Below are positions 50,783 through 58,789 of a stretch of DNA of 64,000 bases, piece by piece. The notes below the pieces were generated by a model that saw only the letters and a list, made by a program, of their open reading frames with translations, was not told where the DNA came from and ran no database searches. The stretch spans positions 1 to 64,000 of the forward strand of contig CAYSDM010000019.1 of NCBI GenBank assembly GCA_964429855.1. The letters run 5' to 3'. A program made the position numbers and the translations under genes. The DNA is from CALLMM01 sp964429855. Its GTDB lineage: Bacteria > Armatimonadota > Chthonomonadetes > Chthonomonadales > CAJBBX01. The number at the start of each line of letters is the position of its first letter. The first letter of the stretch is position 1.

Positions 50783-50997
50783 GGCGCGTCATAATTCGCG
50801 TTTTCTGTTTCAGGGGACAATATGTCCGAGTGTCCCAAAGCCAATGTTTGGCAATTTCGAAATAAGACATCCCGCAGAAGATTACCGGGTTTCAGAAAAA
50901 AACCTGTGGATTCTGCTATCTGTCTTCACAGGATACTCGTCTCGTCAGAGAGGAATGCCGGAGAGCCGAGGCGAATGTGCGCCCGTAAGGAGGAAGA

Positions 50998-51966
50998 ATG
51001 CCAATGCACTACCTGCGCGAAGAGATTTTTCCGGCAGGATACCCCTGCCCGGAGTGTCATGCGGCGACCCTCTGCGAACTGCCGGGAGGAGTCCTGATGG
51101 CGGCATGGTATGCCGGAGAGTATGAGACCGCGCTGGATGTCGCCATCTACGCATCCTGTAAAGCGCCGGGCGAACAGTGGACAGATCCGCAGATGCTTGT
51201 CAACACGCCCGGTTTTTCGGAAGGTAATCCGACGCTCTATGTCGATTCGGAAGGCGCGCTCTGGCTCTTCTATGCGACGATTCGCGGTAAAGGGTGGCAC
51301 ACCTGCGAGTTAAAATATACTCGTTCGCGCGATGGAGGGCGCGTCTGGGAGCCTTCTGTCATGCTCCGGGAGGAGTGGGGTTGGATGACCAGCAACAAGC
51401 CGATTACGCTTGAAGGAGGCGCGATTCTGCTGCCGTTGTATGAGGAGCGCGGCACGGCGTTCACGCTCCGCTCCGACGATGGCGGGAAGAACTGGAGTTC
51501 ATCCAATCTGGTGGAGACACCGGGGGGAGTCATTCAGCCGGCGCTGGCTCCGCGACCGGATGGAACGATTCAGATGTATCTTCGCACCTACGAACCTGAA
51601 TCGGATGAGCGAACCATCTGGCGGTCTGTTTCAGAGGACGGCGGAAGAAGCTGGCTGCCGCCGAAACGAGTCTCTCTGCCGAACCCCAATGCGCGGGTGG
51701 ATGTGCAGTCGCTGCGCTCCGGGGCGATAGCGCTGGCTTTCAATGATACCCCGCGCCTGCGCTCCCCGCTGACCGTCGCCTTATCGGACGATGAGGGAGA
51801 AACCTGGGGCTGCCGTGTGGACGTGGAGACCGATCATGCGGAGTTCTCCTATCCGGCTCTGATCCAGTCTGCGGATGGTCTCTGCCATCTGGTCTACACG
51901 CATCGCCGGGTGAATATCGCGCATGTCGCGTTCGATGAAGAGTGGCTGCGCGCCTCGTCGAAATAG
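50998..51966 (+). CDS. BNR/Asp-box repeat protein (exo-sialidase-like fold)
   Basis: A 322-residue six-bladed propeller protein with Asp-box motifs SDDGGKNW, SEDGGRSW and SDDEGETW and the N-terminal block CHAATLCELPGGVLMAAWYAGEYE (part: ATLCELPGGVLMAAW), which is found in bacterial sialidase-like proteins of unknown substrate. No signal peptide is seen, so it is probably cytosolic. AAGGAGG precedes ATG 50998. True sialidase activity is not established by the Asp boxes alone. Confidence 0.8.
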   Translation: MPMHYLREEIFPAGYPCPECHAATLCELPGGVLMAAWYAGEYETALDVAIYASCKAPGEQWTDPQMLVNTPGFSEGNPTLYVDSEGALWLFYATIRGKGWHTCELKYTRSRDGGRVWEPSVMLREEWGWMTSNKPITLEGGAILLPLYEERGTAFTLRSDDGGKNWSSSNLVETPGGVIQPALAPRPDGTIQMYLRTYEPESDERTIWRSVSEDGGRSWLPPKRVSLPNPNARVDVQSLRSGAIALAFNDTPRLRSPLTVALSDDEGETWGCRVDVETDHAEFSYPALIQSADGLCHLVYTHRRVNIAHVAFDEEWLRASSK

Positions 51967-52170
51967 GGCGTGCAACTTTTCCGCCGCGAGATTCGTCTAA
52001 TCAGCAGGAACGCAAAACGCGCGCGACGAAAAAACAGGCCAAAAAAGCGGCTGACGGGTGTCACGCGAGAAATAGCGTTTCGTATAAGATCATCAGGAAG
52101 AAGTGCAGGGCAGGCGTTCTTGTCGCCGAGTGGAAGACGCCATGTTTTTCGGAGGAGGGCCCGTCGGGCC

Positions 52171-53697
52171 ATGATCTATACGGACAGCCGCCAGAAACGG
52201 AATACGCAGATCGTCTCTCCTGCTGACAGCGATCCTGTCGGCGCGGCAGAGATGATCTTGCGCCGCTATGGGGCACGGGCTATCTCCCTGTTGACCTCCG
52301 CCCGACAGATCGAAGAGGGCAGGCTGCTTCCGGCGCGTCTGAGCGCTAACGACTGTTATGTCGCGCTGGAAGAGGCGTGCCGGAAGATGGCGCGAGTCGC
52401 CGTCCGCAAGTTTCGACAGCAGGCGGCGGAGGGAGGATCGCTGGCGGAGCGGCTCGATACGCTCTTTCCCGATCCCGTCGCCTATCTGGCGCGCGCCATA
52501 AAGTCGGTCATCAGCGACCATGGGCGCGTGGAGAGGCGGGAGATTCCAACGGTTCCGCTGGAGCAGCCCATCGGTCCCTCCGACAGCAGCAGTCCGCTGC
52601 ATCTGATGGACACGCTGGCGGAGACCCGCACCTGGAAACTGCCGGATCAGGCGCTGATGGAACGCGATGAGCGCGCGCAGTTTCGTCTTGCGCTGAAAAA
52701 GGCGCTGAAAACCATCCCGCAGAACTATCTTCAGGCGTTGTTGCGGGACCTGGACCGGGAACGTCAGCGACAGCAGGGAGTGAAGATTGCGCCGGAGACC
52801 GATCGCGAACGGCAGACTCTCTGCCGCGCACGTGCCGCGCTGACCCAGATTATCCGACGCGAGTGCGATGAAGATAATCCCTTCGTGCGTCTGCTGGCGC
52901 AGCAGAGGAGCAGCCGCGTGCCGAAGAAGACCCGACCTTCCTCCGAATGGAGCGGAGAGCGTCAGGACGCTCTATTCCGCAGGCTGATGCAGACGAGTTG
53001 GACGGAGCGCGCCGCGGAGCGTTCGGACGACTCGGTTGAAGAGGCGGTCGTCAACTATATTCACACGACGAGCAACGTTGCGCCGCCATCGCCGGAGTTT
53101 CGGCAGGCGATGCGCGTGCTCGATCTCTATAAGATGGAGTTCCCGACTCCGCAGACCCCGGCGGCACAGGAACTCTATGCCCGCGCTCGTTCGCTTCGAC
53201 AGGCAGGCAAGATCGAGGAGTCGCTTCGCTGTTATAAAGCCTGCTATGACGCGGAGCCGACCTTTTTCGAGGCGTTGAATGAGGTGGGAGTGCTCTACAG
53301 CCAGTTGGGCAATCTGCGCGATGCGCTGAAGGTCTACCTGAGCATCATCGAGCGAGACCCGCCCGGCGGTCATAAGTATCGCGCCGCGACCAATGCGGCG
53401 GACATCTACCTGACCTGGTTCGATACGGGGCGGAACCGGGAGCGTAACATCGAACGGGCCACCTTCTATGCGAAACTGGCCATGGAGCGCCCGACCCCGA
53501 TGCGCGCCTGCAACCTGATACTGGCGTATGTCAAAGACCGTTACTATGAAGATGCGCGCAAGGTGATGGAGACGGCGCTTCGTGAAAACTCTTCCGAGTG
53601 TCCCGCAGAGAAGTTCCTGCAGACACTCTTTCAGATACGCGATGCAGACCTGATCGGCTGGTGGGACTGGCTTGACAGAGAACTGGCAAAGGAGTAA
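52171..53697 (+). CDS. Sigma-factor-like N-terminus fused to TPR repeats
   Basis: A 508-residue cytosolic protein. Residues about 25-230 look like a divergent sigma-70/ECF layout: a helical region containing DPVAYLARAIKSVISDHGR (region-2-like), a linker, then LKTIPQNYLQALLRDLDRER and RERQTLCRARAALTQII (region-4-like, without a clear helix-turn-helix). Residues about 330-500 hold TPR-type repeats (ARSLRQAGKIEESLRCYKAC, NEVGVLYSQLGNLRDALKVY). ATG 52171 has GGAGGAGGG 12 bp upstream; the open frame from 51970 is Arg-rich and lacks a ribosome site. The sigma assignment is inference. A tiny secreted peptide gene follows 9 bp later. Confidence 0.65.
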   Translation: MIYTDSRQKRNTQIVSPADSDPVGAAEMILRRYGARAISLLTSARQIEEGRLLPARLSANDCYVALEEACRKMARVAVRKFRQQAAEGGSLAERLDTLFPDPVAYLARAIKSVISDHGRVERREIPTVPLEQPIGPSDSSSPLHLMDTLAETRTWKLPDQALMERDERAQFRLALKKALKTIPQNYLQALLRDLDRERQRQQGVKIAPETDRERQTLCRARAALTQIIRRECDEDNPFVRLLAQQRSSRVPKKTRPSSEWSGERQDALFRRLMQTSWTERAAERSDDSVEEAVVNYIHTTSNVAPPSPEFRQAMRVLDLYKMEFPTPQTPAAQELYARARSLRQAGKIEESLRCYKACYDAEPTFFEALNEVGVLYSQLGNLRDALKVYLSIIERDPPGGHKYRAATNAADIYLTWFDTGRNRERNIERATFYAKLAMERPTPMRACNLILAYVKDRYYEDARKVMETALRENSSECPAEKFLQTLFQIRDADLIGWWDWLDRELAKE

Positions 53698-53706
53698 ACT
53701 GGAGCC

Positions 53707-53883
53707 ATGAAGATAATGAAATGGTTGAAAACGGCGGTTCTGGTGTGTCTGTGGGTCGCGCCTCTGGGCGTGCTCTCCCTGCCTCGCGCGCAGGCGGACG
53801 CTTCGCAGGGGGCAGCTCTTCGCAGCGAACAGAGCCACGAATTCGGCAACAAGGGCAAAGACGGACAGGAGACTGGCGGCTAG
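53707..53883 (+). CDS. Small secreted peptide, 58 residues
   Basis: ATG 53707 opens a 58-codon frame: Lys-containing start, hydrophobic segment (LKTAVLVCLWVAPLGVLSL), likely signal-peptidase site around ADA, and a 28-residue hydrophilic tail rich in Gly, Glu and Lys. A strong terminator follows. ATG 53716 is better spaced from the GGAG at 53701-53704 and is an alternative. It is directly downstream of a TPR-containing regulator-like protein, an arrangement that recalls Rap-Phr-type pairs, though nothing else supports that. Confidence 0.55.
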   Translation: MKIMKWLKTAVLVCLWVAPLGVLSLPRAQADASQGAALRSEQSHEFGNKGKDGQETGG

Positions 53884-53923
53884 TTCGATAGCGCCCACGT
53901 ATCCCTTCATACCATACTTCTGA

Positions 53924-53960
53924 GGCGGCTCCCGTTGTGCGGGAGCCGCCCTGTTTTTTT
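53924..53960 (+). terminator. Intrinsic terminator after the small secreted peptide
   Basis: GGCGGCTCCCG and its exact complement flank a TTGTG loop, followed by CTGTTTTTTT. Confidence 0.92.
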
Positions 53961-53992
53961 CGCTCCCCTATCTTAACCCGAACTATTCCTGC

Positions 53993-54021
53993 TTGCTTCG
54001 TTCAGGAATTAGTGGTACAAT
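53993..54021 (+). promoter_or_regulatory. Candidate sigma-70 promoter for the prepilin-like gene
   Basis: TTGCTT (53993-53998) and TACAAT (54016-54021) are 17 bp apart, about 90 bp before the ATG at 54111. The leader includes an A-run that could fold loosely but holds no known riboswitch. Confidence 0.55.
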
Positions 54022-54110
54022 ATGTGTGTTATGAAAAAAAAAATCGTGTCATGAATGGTGATGCAAATCGAATTGAGTACGAAATCCTTCCTGTCTTAAA
54101 GGAGAGAATC

Positions 54111-54833
54111 ATGCCGGAAGCTACTTCCCGGGGCGAAGTCGGATCCTCTCAGGGGGCGTCCCGTGCTGGATTTACGTTGATAGAGCTTCTCGTAGTAATC
54201 GCTATCATCGCGATACTTGCCGCCATCCTCTTCCCCGTCTTCGCGCAGGCGCGGGCAAAAGCCCGGGCAGTAGCCTGTCTGTCCAACTGTCGGCAGATCG
54301 GCACGGCGGTAGCCATGTATATCACCGATTACGACGAGATGTTCCCTCTGGTCAGCTTCCCGACTCCCGCCAATACATGGACAGCAACCGTTCAGCCCTA
54401 TATCAAGAATCAGGCAATCCTGCGCTGCCCGGACGATCGCAGCGCCAACTGGACAGCGGGACGCCTCTCCTCCTACGGGGTCAACGCCTGGTTTACCCCG
54501 AACGCTCCCGTGCGCTACACCTCTCTGGCGCAGATTGCCTCGCCGGCTTCCGTGATCTATCTGTCGGAGAGCGCGGATAACCGGCGTCCGGATCACTTCC
54601 CTCCCTACTGCTGGAACCCGCGAGACCCGATCACGCCTCCTTTTTGTCCCATGCTCGGTCCATTCTTCGATGCCGACAACCATCCCGTTATGCTGGCGTC
54701 TCGGCGTCATCAGGGAGGGTTCAACAACATCTATCTGGACGGACATGCCAAATGGAATCAATGGTTACAGATATGGTTCGAGAGGCTGGATCAGGGCGTC
54801 TATCACGGTAATTTTGACCCGCGTCAGCCCTGA
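54111..54833 (+). CDS. Prepilin-type N-methylation-domain protein with H-x9-DG C-terminus
   Basis: A 240-residue type II secretion/type IV pilin-like protein. The prepilin peptidase site is GFTLIELLVVIAIIAILAA with Phe after the cleaved Gly and Glu at +5. A pilin globular domain follows with NCRQIGTAVAMYITDYDE, and the C-terminus RRHQGGFNNIYLDGHAKW contains the H-x9-DG motif characteristic of the Planctomycetota/Armatimonadota expansion of such proteins. ATG 54111 follows AAAGGAGAG; the frame is open upstream but without a ribosome site. Confidence 0.88.
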   Translation: MPEATSRGEVGSSQGASRAGFTLIELLVVIAIIAILAAILFPVFAQARAKARAVACLSNCRQIGTAVAMYITDYDEMFPLVSFPTPANTWTATVQPYIKNQAILRCPDDRSANWTAGRLSSYGVNAWFTPNAPVRYTSLAQIASPASVIYLSESADNRRPDHFPPYCWNPRDPITPPFCPMLGPFFDADNHPVMLASRRHQGGFNNIYLDGHAKWNQWLQIWFERLDQGVYHGNFDPRQP

Positions 54834-54883
54834 TATCTCTATCACGCCAGGAGGTTCGCTTCAAAGTGCATCCGGGAGAGGGA

Positions 54884-55375
54884 ATGGAAAGAAAAGGCAT
54901 GCAGTCGTTTTATCGCGCGCCGAATCTGGAACTGGACTGGGAGGAGGCGCGCCGCTTTCACGGTCATCTAGGTCCCTGGCTGGCTCTGGGAATGAAGATG
55001 GGAGCGGAAGGGATGCGTATCCTGGGAGCGCGACCACATTTCGGTGTGCAGGTCGTGGCGGGATGCCGACCAGAGCCGCCGGTCTCGTGTCTGATTGACG
55101 GGTTGCAGTGGATGACCGGAGCCACCTACGGGAAGCGCAATATCGTCTTACAGGAGCAGGAGGAGGTTGTCGTTTCGGTGCGTAACACGGAGACCGGCGC
55201 GGAGGTCACCATGACGCTTCTTCCCGGCCTCCACGGTCAGATCTCCCAGTGGTTCGAAGAGCATGGAGATGAAGTCTCCGCGCGGAAACTGTGGGAGATG
55301 CCGGCGGAGAGACTGTTCCGTCTGCAGAGCGGCGGGCTGCCCCACAGCGAGGGGAGCGGCGGCGATGCAGCCTGA
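54884..55375 (+). CDS. FmdE-family protein linked to an ECF transporter
   Basis: A 163-residue protein resembling the FmdE/FwdE domain: FHGHLGPWLALGMKMG (the usual Cys in HGHxCP is Gly here), then PVSCLIDGLQWMTGATYGKRNI, the Cys-containing motif of the family. No zinc-ribbon follows. The true subunit E of formylmethanofuran dehydrogenase is not expected in such an organism; the domain is often found beside metal or cofactor uptake genes. GTG 54866 behind AGGAGG is an alternative start. The next gene begins 11 bp before its stop, so it belongs to the ECF operon. Confidence 0.75.
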   Translation: MERKGMQSFYRAPNLELDWEEARRFHGHLGPWLALGMKMGAEGMRILGARPHFGVQVVAGCRPEPPVSCLIDGLQWMTGATYGKRNIVLQEQEEVVVSVRNTETGAEVTMTLLPGLHGQISQWFEEHGDEVSARKLWEMPAERLFRLQSGGLPHSEGSGGDAA

Positions 55376-55904
55376 CACCGCCAACGAGGGGGCTTCCCGG
55401 GAAAACCTCCCTGTTGCGTGTGAGATGGCGCTGGGCGGTCTCTTCTGCGCGCTGGGGATTGTAGTGCCCATTCTGTTTCATGCGGTTGGACTGGGACGTG
55501 TCTTCCTGCCTATGCATCTGCCCGTTCTGGCGGCAGGAATGCTGCTCCGCCCGCGTATCGCCCTGGCAGTCGGCATCCTGACTCCTTGGAGTTCGATGCT
55601 GCTGACCGGAATGCCTCCGTTCCCTCTGGTGATCCTGTTGAGTCTGGAGCTGGCCGCGCTAGCGGGAACTGCCGCCGTTCTACTGTCGCTGCGGCTGCCC
55701 TGGTTGGTTGCGCTGCCGGCTGCCATCTGTGTCCGATGCCTTCTTACGTGGCTTCTGACCTCACTGTTCGGCGGCGCGCTGGGGCTGCCTCCGCAGGCGG
55801 CGGGGTGGGCGGCGGTCCTATCCGGACTGCCCGGTATCCTTCTGCAGATTGTCTGCGTTCCTCCGATCTTCCTCGCGATACAGGCGCGCCGCAGGGCGTT
55901 TTGA
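55365..55904 (+). CDS. ECF transporter S component (substrate unknown)
   Basis: A 179-residue membrane protein with about five or six hydrophobic segments. It has the layout of substrate-specific ECF components with an N-terminal LGGLFCALGIVVP, FLPMHLPVLAAGMLL and LTPWSSMLLTGMPP. It is not CbiM-like (no MHIPDG start), so cobalt or nickel cannot be assumed. ATG 55365 overlaps the FmdE-like gene by 11 bp and follows GAGGGGAG. Together with the T and A components downstream it forms a complete group-I ECF importer. Confidence 0.75.
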   Translation: MQPDTANEGASRENLPVACEMALGGLFCALGIVVPILFHAVGLGRVFLPMHLPVLAAGMLLRPRIALAVGILTPWSSMLLTGMPPFPLVILLSLELAALAGTAAVLLSLRLPWLVALPAAICVRCLLTWLLTSLFGGALGLPPQAAGWAAVLSGLPGILLQIVCVPPIFLAIQARRRAF

Positions 55905-55912
55905 TAGCAGGG

Positions 55913-56617
55913 ATGTGGAGCCAACCCTATCTAGAGACCTCCAGCCCCCTCCACCGCTGCGATCCGCGCTTGAAAACCATCGGAACCTTTCTGTTTGTGG
56001 TCGCTGTGGCCGCTGCGCGCTCCGGCTCTCCGGTTGTGTGGCCGCTGCTGTCGGCGATACTGCTGAGCCTCACTCTCTTTGCCAACCTCTCCATCACTCT
56101 CCTGCTGCGTCGGATCGCTCCCGTCCTGTGGATAATCGTGCTGGCAGTTGTCACCGGCTTTTTCAGCGGGACATGGGAGAGGGGACTCACTCTGTCAATG
56201 CGCTGCCTCCTGTGCGCCTACTGTGTGGCTCTGCTTTCGGCGACTACGCGCTTTCTGGACCTGATCGCCTCGCTGCAGTGGATGCGGACGCCCTCCCTGT
56301 TTTTATCGCTGCTGCTGCTGACATACCGCTACCTGTCCGTTCTGTCGGAGGAAGCGGTGCGCATGCGGCGCGCCTGGCAATCGCGGGGGGGCGCAATCGA
56401 TTCATTTCGCGCACTGCTCGCTTTCAGTGGTCTGGTCCACGCCCTTCTATGGCGTTCGGTCGAGCGGTCAGAGCGGATCGCCAATGCCATGGTCTCGCGT
56501 GGATTTGAAGAGAGGCTGCCCGCGCGCCCGCTAGCCCCTCTGCGGCTGTCGGCGCTCCTGTGGCTGGCGGCTGTCGGAGGCGCGTTTGTCCTGATTCTCG
56601 TGGGAACTGCCCGATGA
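55913..56617 (+). CDS. ECF transporter T component (CbiQ-like)
   Basis: A 234-residue transmembrane coupling protein. N-terminal SPLHRCDPRLKTIGTFLF is the typical first cytoplasmic-end motif; the two Ala-Arg-Gly/Ser-type coupling motifs appear as RMRRAWQSRGG and MVSRGFEERLP. ATG 55913 is 9 bp after the S component stop. Its TGA overlaps the ATG of the ATPase (ATGA). Confidence 0.85.
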   Translation: MWSQPYLETSSPLHRCDPRLKTIGTFLFVVAVAAARSGSPVVWPLLSAILLSLTLFANLSITLLLRRIAPVLWIIVLAVVTGFFSGTWERGLTLSMRCLLCAYCVALLSATTRFLDLIASLQWMRTPSLFLSLLLLTYRYLSVLSEEAVRMRRAWQSRGGAIDSFRALLAFSGLVHALLWRSVERSERIANAMVSRGFEERLPARPLAPLRLSALLWLAAVGGAFVLILVGTAR

Positions 56618-57357
56618 GCATCGTCCATGTCAACGATCTATCCTACTGCTATCCGAACGAGCGATCTGCATTGAAGTCGGTTTCATTCTCTATGGAGGCG
56701 GGCGAAAAGGTCGCCCTGATCGGACCAAACGGAGCGGGGAAGTCCACCCTGCTGCTGCATCTCAACGGTCTGCTAACCGGGGACGGGGAGATTCAGATAG
56801 ACGGCATCACGTTGGGAAGGAAGACCCTCCGCGAAGTTCGCAGGCGGGTCGGACTGGTTTTTCAGGACCCGGATGATCAGCTATTTATGCCAACGGTGCT
56901 GGATGATGTCGCTTTCGGACTGCTCAATCAGGGGTTGGGTTGGGAAGAGGCGGCGCGGCGCGCTCTGCATACGCTGGAGGAGGTGGGCATGGCGGAAGCT
57001 GCCGAGTATGCGCCGCAGCACCTCAGCCTCGGGCAGAAGAAGCGGGTCGCGCTGGCGGGTGTGCTGGCAATGCAGCCGCCGGTGCTTGTGTTGGATGAGC
57101 CGACCGCCGGGCTGGACCCTCGCGCTCGCCGGCAGTTAATCCGGCTGCTTGAGCGGCTTCCACAGACTCTACTGGCGGCAACCCACGATCTTGAGATGGC
57201 GCTGGAACTATGTCCCCGTGCGCTGATTATGGATGAAGGAACGATTGTGGCGCAGGGAGACACGAAGATTCTATTCGAGGACACCGCGCAGCTGGAACGG
57301 CACGGGTTAGAGCAGCCCTGCAGCCTGCGCACTGAGCATCGCGGGACCCCTCTATAA
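56614..57357 (+). CDS. ECF transporter ATPase component (CbiO-like)
   Basis: A 247-residue ABC ATPase with Walker A GPNGAGKSTLLLHLNG, the ECF-typical Q-loop region VFQDPDDQLFMPTV, signature LSLGQKKRVALAG, Walker B VLVLDEPTAGLDP and H-loop AATHDLEM. The LNGLL after Walker A and the DDQLF stretch fit CbiO/EcfA. It is the last gene of the FmdE-S-T-A operon. A 448-bp non-coding region follows. Confidence 0.9.
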   Translation: MSIVHVNDLSYCYPNERSALKSVSFSMEAGEKVALIGPNGAGKSTLLLHLNGLLTGDGEIQIDGITLGRKTLREVRRRVGLVFQDPDDQLFMPTVLDDVAFGLLNQGLGWEEAARRALHTLEEVGMAEAAEYAPQHLSLGQKKRVALAGVLAMQPPVLVLDEPTAGLDPRARRQLIRLLERLPQTLLAATHDLEMALELCPRALIMDEGTIVAQGDTKILFEDTAQLERHGLEQPCSLRTEHRGTPL

Positions 57358-57459
57358 AAAGGCTCTACCACCCGACCCCTTCGCACGAGCAGCCGTGACA
57401 AGGAGACCGCGAGCAGGGGAGTAGATGGCAACGACAGCGATAGAGTTTACTCCTATGCG

Positions 57460-57488
57460 TTGCACATCCGTGGCAGTTAGGGTATACT
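57460..57488 (+). promoter_or_regulatory. Sigma-70 promoter of the rpsB operon
   Basis: TTGCAC (57460-57465) and TATACT (57483-57488) with a 17-bp spacer. Transcription would begin about 310 nt before rpsB, so the leader spans the whole of repeat copy 3. Outside the promoter and repeat, 57358-57805 shows no gene. Confidence 0.65.
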
Positions 57489-57580
57489 AACCCGGTTTTT
57501 CGGCAATCACACACCGGCGCCGCCGAGACGACTGGTCTTCTGCAGAAGCGGGATAAAGGGGGGATCCACCTTCTCCCGTT

Positions 57581-57756
57581 CTAGTTCTCCTTCAAGGTAG
57601 AATGGCTGCATCGCCTGGCTGTCATGTTGAGCGCAGCGAGAAACGCTGTCCTGTCGAGCGCAGCGAAACATCTTAAGATTTTTCGCTTCGTTCAGAATGA
57701 CAACCGGTTTGCGTTCAGAATGACAGCCATACAAACTATCTTGAAGACGTACTAGT
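57581..57756 (-). repeat. CTAG-bounded dispersed repeat, copy 3 (176 bp, inverted)
   Basis: Read on the minus strand it has the same block order as copies 1 and 2: ACTAGTACGTCTTCAAGATA, then GTCATTCTGAACG units, then CTACCTTGAAGGAGAACTAG. Its plus-strand right end forms the 18-bp palindrome AGACGTACTAGTACGTCT (57744-57765 region). It lies in the rpsB leader. Confidence 0.8.
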
Positions 57757-57805
57757 ACGTCTGCGGAAGCAACGCGCCGGGAGGAAATCAACCAGGAGCA
57801 TACAC

Positions 57806-58696
57806 ATGTCCGCTTTGACCATGAAGGAACTCCTCGAAGCGGGAGTTCACTTCGGACACCAGACGCGCCGCTGGAATCCGAAGATGAAGACCTACATCTA
57901 CGGCGCGCGCAACGGCATCTACATTATTGACCTGCACCAGACCCTCAAACTCTTTGACGAGGCGCAGCAGTTTATCCAGGATGTGGTTCAGAACAACGGC
58001 TATGTGCTGTTTATCGGCACCAAGAAGCAGGCGCAGGACGCCGTGCAGGAAGCCGCCAATCGCTGCCGCCAGTACTACGTGAACCAACGCTGGCTGGGCG
58101 GGATGCTGACCAACTACGCCACCATCCAGAGCCGCATCAAGCGGCTGGAAGAGCTTGAACATATGGAGGCGAGCGGCGTTCTGGAGAAGCTGACCAAGAA
58201 GGAGGCCAGCGGGCTGATGGAGGAGCGCGCCAAACTGGAGCGCTATCTGGGCGGGATCAAGAAGATGCCCAAACTCCCGGATGCCGTCTTTGTGGTGGAT
58301 CTGAAGAAGGAGCATATCGCGGTCGCCGAAGCCAGAAAGCTGGAGATACCGGTGGTCGCGATTGTGGATACCAACTGTGACCCGGACCTCGTAGACTATG
58401 TGATCCCTGGCAACGATGACGCCATTCGCTCCATCAAGCTGATCTCCAATAAGATCGCGGATGCGATCATCGAGGTAAAACAGGATATCTGGGATCGCGA
58501 AGTCGAGGCGGAGGCTCCGGCGGTGGAAGTGGACGAGGAGACCCCGGAACCGGCTCTGGTGGAGACCGATCCCGATGCCGCCCTGGACAGCCTGTTCCTG
58601 GGCAACGAGGACGACGAGTATTCGCGCATGGCGCGCCGGGCAGAAGAAGGCTCGGTTACTCTGAACGAAGAGGAAGAGATAGACGCGGAAGCCTGA
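57806..58696 (+). CDS. rpsB: Ribosomal protein S2 with acidic C-terminal extension
   Basis: A 296-residue S2. The core has MKELLEAGVHFGHQTRRWNPKM, VLFIGTKKQAQD, NQRWLGGMLTN and the conserved VVAIVDTNCDPDLVDYVIPGNDDA (parts shown). About 60 C-terminal residues are extra and strongly acidic (EVEAEAPAVEVDEETPEP onwards). GGGAGGAAAT lies upstream of ATG 57806. First gene of the rpsB-tsf-pyrH-frr-uppS run. Confidence 0.95.
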   Translation: MSALTMKELLEAGVHFGHQTRRWNPKMKTYIYGARNGIYIIDLHQTLKLFDEAQQFIQDVVQNNGYVLFIGTKKQAQDAVQEAANRCRQYYVNQRWLGGMLTNYATIQSRIKRLEELEHMEASGVLEKLTKKEASGLMEERAKLERYLGGIKKMPKLPDAVFVVDLKKEHIAVAEARKLEIPVVAIVDTNCDPDLVDYVIPGNDDAIRSIKLISNKIADAIIEVKQDIWDREVEAEAPAVEVDEETPEPALVETDPDAALDSLFLGNEDDEYSRMARRAEEGSVTLNEEEEIDAEA

Positions 58697-58718
58697 TGTG
58701 TTGGGATCGCGCCAGTGT

Positions 58719-58743
58719 GCGGGAAGGAATCCTCCTTCCCCGC
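58719..58743 (+). promoter_or_regulatory. Intercistronic hairpin between rpsB and tsf
   Basis: GGGAAGGA and TCCTTCCC flank an ATCC loop, extendable by GCG/CGC-type pairs. The only T-run (CTTTTT) is about 20 bp later, so it may act as a partial terminator or an RNA-processing site, separating S2 and EF-Ts levels. Confidence 0.4.
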
Positions 58744-58789
58744 TGTGCGCGGATCGAAACCTTTTTACAAGAAGCAGGAGTAAATCGTT

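Noticed and set aside
57720..57765. 18-bp palindrome AGACGTACTAGTACGTCT as a transcription-factor operator before rpsB
   Set aside because: It coincides with the end of the dispersed repeat, so its symmetry is better explained by the element boundary.
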